The notes beneath the pieces were generated by a model that was given only the letters and a program-made list of their open reading frames with translations, had not been told where the DNA came from and ran no database searches. Shown here in pieces: positions 1-9,940 of a DNA stretch of 64,000 bases. The number at the start of each line of letters is the position of its first letter. Positions within the stretch are counted from its first letter, which is position 1. The translations under genes were made by a program, and so were the position numbers. This DNA comes from Hydrangea macrophylla (Eukaryota; Streptophyta; Magnoliopsida; Cornales; Hydrangeaceae), in contig CM066987.1 of assembly GCA_033977485.1 (NCBI GenBank), forward strand, positions 48,053,033 to 48,117,032, written 5' to 3'.

Positions 1-360
1 TACTATCTAGTTTTTTCCTAGAATTAGTAAGATTGAGTTCCATCTAGAAAATTCTTAGAATTAGCTAGACTATGTACTGCCTATATTTGTGTACGTAATT
101 CCTAGAAAATTCTAGAAGAGTCAAGACACTACTTAAGTGTCCTATAAATAGGTGCAAGCAAGCCATTTGTAAAGTGATTGAATGAAAGAAAATTTCAATG
201 AAGCCTTCCATCTCCCATGCTATTAATTACCAACTATTCCAAACAGATACCTTACAAATTATAAACATATCCTTCGAAGGATTAATTATAGACAAACAAG
301 AGAGGTTTGTTTTTAGTATAAAAGTATTGAATAAAATGTTTACCAAAAGAAACAAAAAAG
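1..360 (+). mobile_element. Copia-like LTR remnant with heat-shock-like motifs
   Basis: AT-rich sequence with repeated TTCTAGAA-type palindromes, a TATA box and a run (about 170-235) shared with 2190-2245. The nearby fragment at 2061 opens with TGTTGAAATA, a start typical of plant copia LTRs, so I read both as pieces of one old LTR family. No coding region remains. A second copy begins at 57361. Family assignment is inference. Confidence 0.4.
99..150 (+). promoter_or_regulatory. HSE-like triplet followed by TATA box
   Basis: GAA (105-107), TTC (110-112) and GAA (115-117) alternate with 2-bp spacers, which fits the heat-shock element pattern. TATAAATA follows at 143-150, about 26 bp downstream. 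The same arrangement is present near 57465-57510. Whether it drives transcription is unknown. Confidence 0.4.
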
Positions 361-362
361 GC

Positions 363-842
363 CCATTGAAGTGCTGAATTATGTGAAACTAATAGACATA
401 TGATTGCTTCTCTAATGCATGGATCGCTGTAGAATATTGTTGACTATGCCAATGACAAATGCCTCTGCAGAAAGAAGTTTTTCGAAGTTGAAACTGTTAA
501 AATCTTACATTTGATCAACGATGTCACAATTAAGATTAAATGCGGTAACCATATATATATATTCTCCATGCATTGAAAAATACATGGTTGAAAAACTTGA
601 TGATGCGAGCTTAATTAGTGATTTTGCAAATACAAATGCGAGAAGAATAATGTTCAAGTGATACTTTGTTGCAATTGTGTCGTTTCGTTATTTGCTTACT
701 GAATGTTAGAAATATTTTGTAGTTAGTTTGATAATTTTAATATAATGTATAACAATATAAAATTAGTAAGGAGTTTAAAAAAGTATATGTAAAGCCTTTT
801 AAGAGTTTGCTTTGGGCCCTGAAAAACTTAGGGCCAACCCTG
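363..842 (+). pseudogene. hAT transposase C-terminal remnant with 3' terminus
   Basis: Conceptual translation from about 434 gives the hAT C-terminal dimerisation motif: a stretch ending NASAERSFSKLKLLKSY, then a stop, then STMSQLRLN. This block is the most conserved part of hAT transposases (zinc-finger TTF-type group in plants). Upstream, 363-433 reads weakly as the preceding part of the same domain but has stops. The end of the element is probably the CTTAGGGCCAACCCTG block finishing at 842, whose reverse complement starts CAGGGTTGGCCC, like hAT terminal inverted repeats. The zinc finger, RNase H-fold catalytic core and 5' terminus are missing, so it is a dead 3' fragment. The copy at 57723-58201 shares the same stop. 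Confidence 0.65.
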
Positions 843-2060
843 CATGAGAAGTATAGGGAAGGGTCTCATGACACTTTGATGGTGCCAAAGAGGCAAGAAA
901 GGGGGGTATGGGTAGACGAGTTATTTTGAAATATACTACTGGAGCATAGCATTACCCGGAGAAAGGAGAGCCATACTGCTAAGTAAACCCAAGGTTTTGA
1001 AAAAAGTTGTGGCAATATTTGAGGGAGTGAGATCCAGTCATGGGGATCATCAATTGCATCATTTTGGAGTTTCATTTTCTTTTTCTCTTTTTCTTTTCAC
1101 TTTCTAATGAAGACACTACTTCCTGTAATTGCTACAGTTTGCAGGGAAACAAAAATGGACAATTTTCTTTCCACTTTCTCCCTACTTTCTCTTCTCCCCC
1201 ACTTAACCTACCAACCAAGAGAATTGGTGAGAAACTGGTCCTCTTTCTGTTCTTTTCTCTCCATTTTTGTCTATCCAAACAAAGTATTAGATTCGGCTCT
1301 TACTCGATTTGGATTTGGATTTGGATTTGGATTTGGATTTGGATTTGGATTTGGATTCTAGTGGTTTGTTCATGTATCTGCTGACTGAATGTATAATAAT
1401 CACTAACCCTTGTGAAATGGTTATATTCTTAGTTGAAGTTTTTGCTTACTTCTTTTTTTTTAATCTTTTTTATGGCTTGGGTCTACCGACAAGGTAGGAC
1501 TTTGATCTCTTATTTTGGCTTTAGGCACACACAATAACCTTGTCAGGCTTCTGAAACATTGTCTAGGATGTCTGAAGGACTCCCCAAATAATTGTTCATT
1601 TTTTTACTTGGTATACAAAACAAATATCTTTTAGTTTGAGCACAAATGTGTTTGGAAAATCATAGTAAAAATTTGAGTAGTGTGCTAGAAACATAATTTT
1701 TACTTAAATTACGATAACAGTTTTCAAGACGTAATAAATTATGTATATGTGGGAGTTGCTGAAAAAAGCATCCAGGGAGGTTTCGAAGAACTTACAATTT
1801 TACCCATTTTGATGTCACCTCTAAACTCACTCTGGCCATCTCTCAGACCACCAACAACACTCAGCTTCAGGAGTGATACAACAGGTTGGAGTGGGCTTCT
1901 AGTTTTTTCAAGTTGGGCATTTGACATTTGACTGTGGTGTTTGGCTTTTGGTGCACTATTTTATTTGGCCTTGTGCCAAAGCTTTAACAAAAATTTCTTG
2001 CTGAGCAAAAAACAAAAAAAATTCTATATATATATCAGCCATACTGATATGATGCAATGC
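843..2060. other. Non-coding stretch, duplicated three times in the window
   Basis: No supported gene. Short ORFs here are not conserved in frame between copies. The stretch holds the GATTTG microsatellite at 1306-1357, and its sequence recurs at 58202-59393 and, in pieces, at 55985-56510 and 57080-57300. Its origin was not recognised. Confidence 0.6.
1306..1357 (+). repeat. (GATTTG)n microsatellite, about 8.7 units
   Basis: Perfect hexamer run. The duplicated copy at 58665-58686 has only about 3.7 units, a 30-bp difference. The run makes a Gly-Phe or Asp-Leu repeat in short ORFs, which is an artefact of the repeat. Confidence 0.95.
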
Positions 2061-2248
2061 TGTTGAAATAGGATAGTAATTCTAGAAGCTTCTAGAATAA
2101 GCTAAAGATTTGAAGTCACATGTATCTAGAATATTCCTTGAATTATCTAAATTGAATAATATCTAAAATGTTTCTAGAATTAGCTCCATTTTGCAAATGA
2201 ATGAATGAAAGACAGTTCCAATCAAGCCTTCCATCTCCCACACTATTG
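2061..2248 (+). mobile_element. Truncated copia-like LTR start with four-part HSE
   Basis: Begins TGTTGAAATA. At 2080-2097 it contains TTC-GAA-TTC-GAA, each separated by exactly 2 bp. Its 3' part (about 2190-2245) resembles 170-235. It is cut at 2249 by the LTR of element A. Copies start at 59394 and near 56516. Confidence 0.45.
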
Positions 2249-4119
2249 CGTAACACCTGCATTTTCCTATCTACTATCCCGAATTTCTGTTTTTCTATTG
2301 GTGATACTTTCTATTATACATAGCAAGATTAGTTTCTTTTTACTCATTACTATTTTAAATGATCTATGTGTGTTTTGTATGCATGTTTGTTGCCTTGGGG
2401 AAACTTTCTTTAGAAAGCATACCAGAGGGCTCAAGAAGCCAGAGCGCTCTAGCTCGAGCACTCGAGCAGTACTTTTAGTGAAACGACTATTTTGCCCTTG
2501 GTTCTCAAAAATATATAAATACCCAACGTTTTCTCAACAATTTTACGTTCTGTTTATTAAGAAAATCGAGAGCTTTCCTTACAGAGGGTTTTGAGAGAAA
2601 TCCTCGTACATCATGCACATACACACTTGCATGTGTTAATCCTAGCATTATACACACACATGCACTGTATACACCTACATGCTGCTGAATCAAGATAGAG
2701 GACTGAGGTGAAGTTGCTGATTCTTGGTCATCCTCATGATCAAGCTCTAAAGAGGAAGATATTGAAGCTCTAGTTCGTCAATTCAAGCTTTTTCAAAACA
2801 TCTACTCATATTTTCTTTATCCATTTACAATTCAATATTGTGTGAGTATAAATTCTCACTTAAAAATCTGTAGGATCAGTTTATACATGACTTTAAGTCC
2901 ATACATGTGAATTAATTGAGGTTATAGTTTTTATATGTGAAGAAATTTCATGATCACACTGTTTTTCATAACTTGGTGATGTTGATCATCATCCAAACAC
3001 ACCATAGACCATATCGAGTGTAGATTCTCATCTTGATACCTTAAGATATATTTTTTACATGTTTTCAAGGCTTGGATGTGTACTTAGAACCAATTTTATA
3101 CCTTGCATGTAACCACAAAAGGATCTATTTTGCAGCTAAACTCGAGCACTCACGCCTCAGGCGCTCGAACTACGACCGCTTGGGCTCTCAGAGCGCTCGA
3201 GCCTGGCAGTTTTTCCATGTTGTTTTGTTTCTCCTATCATGAATGGATTATTGTTTGTTACTAAAATGAACCTGAGATTCCTATTAACATGTTAGACAAT
3301 GTATATCAACTTATCACATGAACACTTAGGCTCATTTGATAAATGATGATCTTGGATTATTCTCATACCTTATACGTCGAACTTTTTATGTTCTTAAAAG
3401 TGGTGGATGAAGCAATGGTGTATCTATAGAAGTGAACTACTATCAAGTCTGTCCTTGTATCAGAATGTATTATCTGTCTTAATTTAGTGAGACGTTAGAA
3501 ATTGAATTATCAGTTCATTAAAGAGAAGATACCCTTAATGGAATTTAATTGTTTATCATTCATAACTCGTAATATCTTCAATAGTTGATACCCTGTTAGT
3601 ATCTAATTCACTCAGCTTTCATTAAGAAAACAACGTTTATGCTACTGGGCATTTTTACCTTTTAACGCACCCTCGTTATGACTATACGGGTGAAGGACCT
3701 ACAGGTAAGGACTACTATGACGGTGACGATGTTCCTGTGGAGGATAATCCTGACAAAGGTCAGACAGAAGAGGACTATTATGCCGAGGACCACCTCTACG
3801 CCAATTGAAGATTAGGCTAGATAGTAGTTCAATTATCCTTGTTTTCAGACCTTTTTGTAATCAGGCATATGTTGCCTCAAAGTTTGTAAATGATTTTGTT
3901 TTATTTGATTCGAGACTCTGATTATAATAGTTAGTAGCTTTCGTTTGACTTTAAGTTACATTGTTATCCAAAACCTAGATTATATTCTCGTGATCTTTAT
4001 TCCTTTCTATTGCTTAGTAGTGCGTGGTGTGGACAATCACGTGGCATCACCAGTCGCTGCCTTTGGACCCAAAAAAATAAAATTGCTTTTCTCAATTTTT
4101 GCCGTTCTAGGGTGTGATA
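2249..4119 (+). mobile_element. 5' LTR of old gypsy element A (copy 1)
   Basis: Bounds come from comparison with 59582-61456, where the ends are intact as TGTAACATC and GTGACA; here they have decayed to CGTAAC and GTGATA. Length is about 1.87 kb. A tRNA-Met-type primer site follows at 4128. Inside are GC-rich palindromic patches (about 2435-2470 and 3140-3210, built on GAGCGCTCGAG) and, at about 3680-3807, a short acidic reading frame ending before the LTR's last 300 bp. The matching 3' LTR is not in the window. Confidence 0.8.
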
Positions 4120-4127
4120 GGATTTCT

Positions 4128-4139
4128 TGGTAACAAAGC
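4128..4139 (+). other. Primer binding site of element A (initiator Met tRNA type)
   Basis: TGGTAACAAAGC lies 8 nt after the LTR end. The duplicate at 61465 reads TGGTATCAAAGC, closer to the usual TGGTATCAGAGC complementary to the 3' end of plant initiator tRNA-Met. Confidence 0.7.
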
Positions 4140-4546
4140 TAGGTTTATACCTTTTCGCTCACAGATTGTCCTACAACATCTGGTCCTAGAACCTTGAGTT
4201 TCTATAGATGAGTATTAAGATTAGTTCTGACTTAAGATAGTCTATTTTCAGGTAGTAGGGCAACACCGTGCTTCATTCCAGATGAGTTTGGAGGACACTA
4301 TGGGTATGAGGGCAGTATTGAGCCACCGGTCCCACAGTACTATGCTTGGAAGATTAGGCAGAGAGCCATCACATATATAGTTCGAGTATGCAAATTGAGT
4401 AACAAAGATTTGGGACCCGGGACCCAGGACCCAGAGGTGATACGTTAAGATATGATCTATTGTAAAGACACCTTTCGACGCATCGAGGAGGAATCACTAC
4501 TGATGCTGTGAGACCATTTTTCATATTAGGTTTTACTTGTAGAGGT

Positions 4547-4954
4547 TAGAGTAGTGCCTCCACCTCCCCCGACAGAGCCACCACCCCAGACACCTCCACC
4601 CCCACCCCCACCAGAGGAGGACATGCTGATACACCCCCAAAAGATAAGGACCCAGGGGATGAGGATCTAAATGAGGATGAGGGCGACAACGAGGATGAGG
4701 TAAAGGATGACGCCAAGGAGATGGAGGATGAAAAGGACGTGGATACCGACGACGATGAGCAAGAGTATGATATAGAGGATAATGCTGAGGACCCCGAGAA
4801 ACTAGCTGGTATGGATCTACCGATTGGCATAGATATTATAGTAGCAGTGGTTTACCCGATAAAGGAGGAGGCTGTAGTAGAGGCAGAGGCTTTAGCTGCA
4901 TTCGATGCAGCTCAGGCCGATGTTGGAGATTTAGGAATTATTGTGGAGCATGAT
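4547..4954 (+). pseudogene. Acidic leader ORF of element A, 5' part (split by element B)
   Basis: An open frame runs from just after a stop at about 4544 to the insertion point of element B. It begins with a Ser/Thr/Pro-rich segment and then becomes very acidic, with long runs of Asp and Glu. It lies between the primer site and gag, so it is a leader ORF. The same frame resumes at 40255 and stops at 40393-40395, once the 5-bp target duplication is removed; this confirms the split. Compared with the duplicate at 61890-62430 it lacks about 143 bp, lost between two GTAGAGG repeats. I recognise no domain. A leader ORF also exists in element B (32035-32637), so it may be a shared feature of these elements. 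Confidence 0.6.
4950..4954. repeat. Target-site duplication of element B, left (ATGAT)
   Basis: ATGAT directly before the LTR start; the matching copy is at 40250-40254. The same 5 bp precede the LTR at 62431. Confidence 0.9.
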
Positions 4955-5331
4955 TCTAATAGTCTGCATTTCATCTAATTATTAATTTTACCATGTCCAG
5001 AGTTAATTTGTATTTCCATTGACATAATTAAATCCATGTAGTATTGTCTGCTTTTAAGTTAATTACAAGTCTCATGTATCTAAATCTTATTATTTGTTTT
5101 ATTTCATGTTAAACTCTTGTTAGGGCCAAACTGAAATTTTACAAATTTAGTAATACATGTATTGAATTTCAAATATGTATTTCAAAATGGTGGAATTGTT
5201 TTCTTTTAACTCAAGCTGTATTTTATAAAATCGGGAAATCATTTCTTACGTTAAAAATGAATTTTCTATATTTTTGTGGTGACCATCGCGACGCGAAAAT
5301 ACCAGTTTAGGTGCAAAACTATCCATGCCGC
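4955..5331 (+). mobile_element. Element B 5' LTR, first part
   Basis: Matches 37386-37761 and 62431-62806. Its first two bases have changed from TG to TC (4955-4956); the copy at 62431 keeps TG. It is interrupted at 5332 by the Tat insertion and resumes at 29361. Confidence 0.9.
5327..5331. repeat. Target-site duplication of the Tat element, left (GCCGC)
   Basis: GCCGC before the Tat LTR; the partner is 29356-29360. The uninterrupted site has a single GCCGC followed by GTTGATC at 37757 and at 62802. Confidence 0.93.
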
Positions 5332-5623
5332 TGTAGACACCCCATTTTTTCGGCTATCAGATTTAGGAGACCCGTAGCTTTGTGGTTCAGAATGATCGAA
5401 AAAGACTCAAAAGGACTCATGAAAGTCAGCTCTATCACTCAGAATGCTCAGAATGACCAAAACGCCCCTGAAAGCCCGAAAACTCCCAGATTTGGTCCCA
5501 AAGTTCTGGAAACATGCTACGTCATAAGAAAAATGATAAAATGAGTTTTTAAGAAAAAAAACAGATGAAATCGTCAGCTCCCAGAGACCCCCGAAAGTCC
5601 CGGATGTTCCCGGAAAGTCCCCG

Positions 5624-5831
5624 TTGACCGGTTTGACCATGGTTTGACCAGGTTTGACCAAAGTTTGACCAAAATCATCCGAATTTACCGGAATCATTCT
5701 AGATCATGAGAAAAGTATTAAAATGAGTTTTAAAAGAAAATCGAGCGAAAACGTCAGCTCCTGGGAACTCCCAGAAGATTCCAGAACTTCCCGGGAATCC
5801 CAGGTTTGACCAGTTTGACCAGAATTTGACC
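5624..5831 (+). promoter_or_regulatory. Cluster of eight TTGACC (W-box) motifs
   Basis: TTGACC starts at 5624, 5633, 5644, 5654, 5665, 5806, 5815 and 5826, mostly within repeats of GTTTGACCA. TTGAC followed by C or T is the W-box bound by WRKY factors. The 3' LTR (26395-26622) has a similar cluster with extra units and one decayed copy. Regulation is inferred. Confidence 0.6.
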
Positions 5832-6188
5832 TGCAAACCGGGGTACCGTAACAATTTTCAAATATTTTTCATGGATACTAGAGGTCAATAGCTTTCCAAC
5901 GGTATATTGCACATAATTTTCAGATTTAAAACGAGTCTATTATGAATTTCTGAAGGCGAAAAAGGCGATCAAATCGGCTTTTATTGCAAATACCGCAAAA
6001 CTTTTCAAAGTGACCTATCCCCAAACTATATTTTATGTAAAGTAGACTCCATTACCTTCCAACGGTATATCACAACCTCAATTTAGAGTTCGTATGCATT
6101 TTCTGTGAATTTCGGACGAAATAGGGCCTTTTCGCGAATACCGGAACCTCTGGGGGCCTAAACAGCATTATCTGGACGAAGGAGGAGC

Positions 6189-6249
6189 AGTGCCGCCGCG
6201 GCACTAGTCCACTACCACCGCGGCACTAGCCCAGTGCCGCCGCGGCACT
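6189..6249. repeat. GC-rich palindromes in Tat LTR (three units)
   Basis: AGTGCCGC-C-GCGGCACT, a palindrome with a one-base centre, is at 6189-6205 and 6233-6249, with a decayed unit between. The 3' LTR has a single decayed unit near 26980-26998. Similar units are in the solo LTR (17107-17212) and at 24190-24255. Confidence 0.85.
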
Positions 6250-8610
6250 CCCCTCTAGAACAGTATGTTTTTGTAAATAATTTTGGGGTCCCATTTTGAT
6301 TAATTAAAAATCAAAACGACGTAGTTTTATGATTTCAGATGTTGCGAGCCAATGGGAACACTTCTAAGACCCCAAAACCACCCCAAGTTGGCCTATTTAA
6401 ACCCCCCATTGCTCTTCATATTGGGGGAGTCAAATGAAAGCTTAGAAACAGTTTGGGAGAGAAAGCTGTAGAGATAAGGTTAGAATAGAGAGAAAAGAAG
6501 CTTCCTTCTTTGATTTTCAAAACAAAAGTGAGTTCTAAACTTTGTTTTTACTTCATTACTCTCATTCACTTCAACATTCAATACACCCAACCACCATTTT
6601 AGTGAGCATTTAAGAGAGTGGAAGCTTCTTCCAAGTCCAATGTCATTATATATGAGTGAAACATCAAACTACAAGTTCTATACATCATGAATATCATCTA
6701 TTGATTGCTATCTATTTGCTTGTTTGCTTATATAATGTTCATCTCTTCTCATCTCATTTCTTTTTTATTTTCTTTATTTACTTACTAGTCCATCATCATC
6801 TAAATGATGACATGAAATTTGGGGTGAGTGAATCCTTATGGATAGTAGCTCTTGACCTCAAAAACATGTTTGATAGATGATGATCATAACTTCAATACCT
6901 CCAAGGTATTCTTGAAGTTATGTTCAAATAAAAATAAATCTCTCCAACAATCTTGGAGGTTCTTTATGATGAGTTTGAGGTTGGCATTTTAAGTGGCTAT
7001 AACCTTCATTGAGTATTGAAAATATGTTTTCAAAATATCTACTTCAAACCTCTCTTAAAACCCCCCTCATTTTAATTCCAAGAAAGAAAACTCTAGTTTT
7101 TCCCAAAATTTTCAAAACAGTGAGTTAAAACAGTAAGTAATCTGAGCTCAAAGATTTTTCTAGAACTCAATACTCAACATATGGATGCAAGGCCACTTGG
7201 AAAGTCTTCCTAACTCATTGGAGAACACCCATGATTTTTGGTTTGACTTGGAAGTACTTGGAAATGGTCCATTTGGACCCAAACATTCCTTCCAGACATT
7301 CAGTTTTCGCTGTCACAGCGGCTAGGTCCACTTCCAACCTCTTTTTCATAAGGCTTTTCCAAATGGGGTGGTCCTAACTTATTTTTACCTTAAACTTCAA
7401 TGTCTTAGGGAACTTTTTGTATAAAATAGGCCTCTAGATCATTTGTTTTAATGTTCTAAGACTTTTCAACATTTCAGTCGACAGTACGGACTCTGTTTCT
7501 GAGTGACCTCTATTGTTTATAAGATTTCTCTCAATCTGTGATAGTTATTAAAGATTGGCTTTTTGTGTTGTGTTCTAGACACAATAAGGAAGATCTCCAT
7601 AAAAAATCATGCATTGAAAATATTCTTAACCCCTCGTTTCAATTTCCAAAAGATCTAGTTACTGTTCTGTCCACTATTCACAGCAAGCACTTTTTAACTT
7701 TCATTCTTTCATTTAATGCTTATATGCATTCCAAATTAGTGCATGTCTTAGGAAGTAGTTCATACTACATTTGTACATATCCCATGTTGATTTCACTCAT
7801 CCATTCATACACATCTTAGACTTCTAAGTCATTCTAGGAATCCATGAACACAAAGCACACTACAACCTTGGCACATTCTAGATACATACATTGCATCCAT
7901 GCAAGATTTGGGGCCTTCATGGCTCCTAATCTAAGAAGATCATAAGGAATGAATTTGATCACACGTTCATGCTTCCCCCGATCTAATCATCCTTTCTCAT
8001 CCATCCCGGGGATTGAGAGGTCTTCTTTTCTTAAAGATTGACATGCATCATACTAGCTTGCTAAGCGTGTTTTGATTTCTTTGTTTATTTGTTTCAATAC
8101 TAATTCATGTCCCCTTTTAGATTAGGAAGTCTTGATTATTTGATACATGATTAGACGATTTTTCCTAGGTTTATTTGTGTGATCTTTCACTTTGCATTGT
8201 ATGGTATTTGGCTTAGATCTTATGAATGATATCTTATCTTTGGATCTTCCATTTTAAAATTTCTTATGTGATGTAATATACTATCATAGTATTATTTGTC
8301 GAACCAAACATAGTATAAGATGATTATTTGGATGCTAATTGAGACCCGTCGAAAGACGGGACGAGTTGAGGGTGTTTTAGTCGCGACAAAGGCTCCTTCC
8401 TCTCTCGTACCAAAACCCCGAGCCAAGTTCTTTGGTTATGAAGGGCCGGTGCCTTTTATCCGTTTGGGTGAGTCAAAATTAGGTTTCTTGGTTCCTTAAA
8501 GACCAAGTGGCGACTCTGTATCTGTTTTCAACAGACCTTTTCTTTTCTTTGATCCAAATTAAATTTCAAACGAAAACAAACAAAGCGGTGGAAGCCCGGT
8601 GTCCATAATC

Positions 8611-8628
8611 TGGCGACTCTGCTGGGGA
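8611..8628 (+). other. Primer binding site of Tat element (tRNA-Arg type)
   Basis: TGGCGACTCTGCTGGGGA lies 3 nt after the LTR. Its reverse complement fits the 3' end of a plant tRNA-Arg with CCA added, the primer known for Ogre/Tat elements, apart from one likely mismatch. Confidence 0.8.
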
Positions 8629-9940
8629 TTTATCATTTTTTAAAACAAAATAATACAGAGGTTTGACTCATAAGAAGCATCCTTAAAATCTTTTTACTGT
8701 GTTTGGTTTACCACATTGCACTCTTGCATTTCTCCCCTCCGATTGTGTCTGAAACGCGGCGCTGACATTGTTCAGGTCTTGCTGTACCAGGGCATAAGTC
8801 ACCGTTGATACTGTACCTTCCAAGGTATATCAAAAAGAGTAAAAAGCTCCATACTGTCTCCCTGACGGTATATTGGAACTCTCGTCAACGGACCCTCTTT
8901 GACTAAACCCGACCTTTGCATATAGATTCCTGTAGAACCTTTCATAGGACTGTTCATTTATCTTTTCAGATAAGACAATATGATATAACTACTGTATGCC
9001 CTGATGGGATTACCTGCGTGGTGTAGACGCTTATGTGGCATAGAACAGAACCTCTTTCTTATGATCCCCAAGGCAATCACTCACATGCGATCACATTGAG
9101 ATGACCTGCCTAGGCACCATGACAAGGATGTCTGCTCCATGCTCACAAAGATAACACCGCAAGCCTTGTTTGTCGGTCCTAAGACATAGGAGTATGAAAA
9201 CCTGCTAGACAGTATGATCACTATCACCATATTAACCAGTTTTTTTCTAGAAACTCTGTCCAGATATCCCAGATATAACCATATTAACCAGTTTCTCCCA
9301 GAAACTCTGTCCAGATATCCCAGATATAACCATATTAACCAGTTTCTCCCAGAAACTCTGTCCAGATATCCCAGATATAACCATATTAACCAGTTTCTCC
9401 CAAAAACTCTGTCCAGATATCCCAGACATAACCATATTAACCATTCTCCCAGAAACTCTGTCCAGATATCCCAAATATAACCATATTAACTAGTTTCTCC
9501 AAGAAAACTTTATCCAAATTTCCTAAAAATATCCAAAGTTCCTGTTTCTTCCAGAAACTCTGTCCAAAATTCCCGAAATATCCCGAAAACCCCTGGTGGT
9601 CGTACTGGAAAACAAAGTTAGCACACTCTGTATGGCTAGGACCTTATTTGTTTAACTGTTATCTGTCAGAAGTAGGAGCATCATATAGATTAGGGCTTAC
9701 ATCTGCATGCTTGTCACACATGCATGCACCATTTCCATCAATCTGCACGCACTATCTCGAGTCAGTCCACATCACTGTCTTTGTCTGTCTAAAGTCATCA
9801 CTATCGGGATCTGATACACTCCTCCTCTCGAAATCTGTCAGGTCAGTATAGATTCCCAAGGTAAGTAGCCGGGATCCTCGTCGTGGGTCAGGAGTTCAGA
9901 TAATCGTTTGATCAGAATCAATCCGACAGCTTACTTCAGC
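8629..9940 (+). other. Tat element leader region
   Basis: Untranslated stretch between primer site and gag. It contains the 51-bp repeat array at 9225-9482 and degenerate repeat pieces up to about 9590. No supported gene. Confidence 0.7.
9225..9482 (+). repeat. 51-bp tandem repeat, about five units
   Basis: AAACTCTGTCCAGATATCCC recurs at 9251, 9302, 9353, 9404 and 9453 with period 51, 51, 51 and 49. Because 51 is a multiple of three, both strands show repetitive ORFs; these are not real genes. Confidence 0.95.

Larger units (their letters stand above)
5332..8607 (+). mobile_element. Tat element 5' LTR
   Basis: Starts TGTAGACACC and ends GTGTCCATA (the 3' LTR ends GTGTCCACA). It is about 3.28 kb. 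It carries a TTGACC cluster near its start, GC palindromes at 6189-6249, and several short ORFs that are the same in the 3' LTR but have no recognisable domain. The last 270 bp resemble the end of the solo LTR at 16941-20001, which marks the two as relatives. Confidence 0.95.

Noticed and set aside
1040..1497. Plus-strand ORFs with Trp-Ile, Gly-Phe or Asp-Leu runs
   Set aside because: Three frames of one hexamer microsatellite; lengths change with repeat number in the duplicate.
2249..2620. Possible secretory protein in ORFs beginning MKDSSNQAFHLPHYC
   Set aside because: Overlaps the start of LTR A; frame not kept at 59538 or 56663.
4546..4830. Minus-strand Ser-rich 94-codon ORF
   Set aside because: Mirror of the acidic leader ORF on the plus strand (GA-rich codons read as Ser).
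7538..7819. 93-codon ORF, also present at 28286-28567
   Set aside because: Conserved only because it lies in both Tat LTRs; no recognisable domain.
8611..8628. tRNA gene fragment
   Set aside because: It is a primer binding site 3 nt from the LTR; no cloverleaf around it. No tRNA gene was found elsewhere in the window.
9214..9480. 88-codon ORF (and a 75-codon ORF on the other strand) with repeated peptide
   Set aside because: Product of the 51-bp tandem repeat; period divisible by three keeps any frame open.
9225..9482. Direct repeats resembling a CRISPR array
   Set aside because: No spacers; contiguous tandem repeat in a plant retrotransposon.
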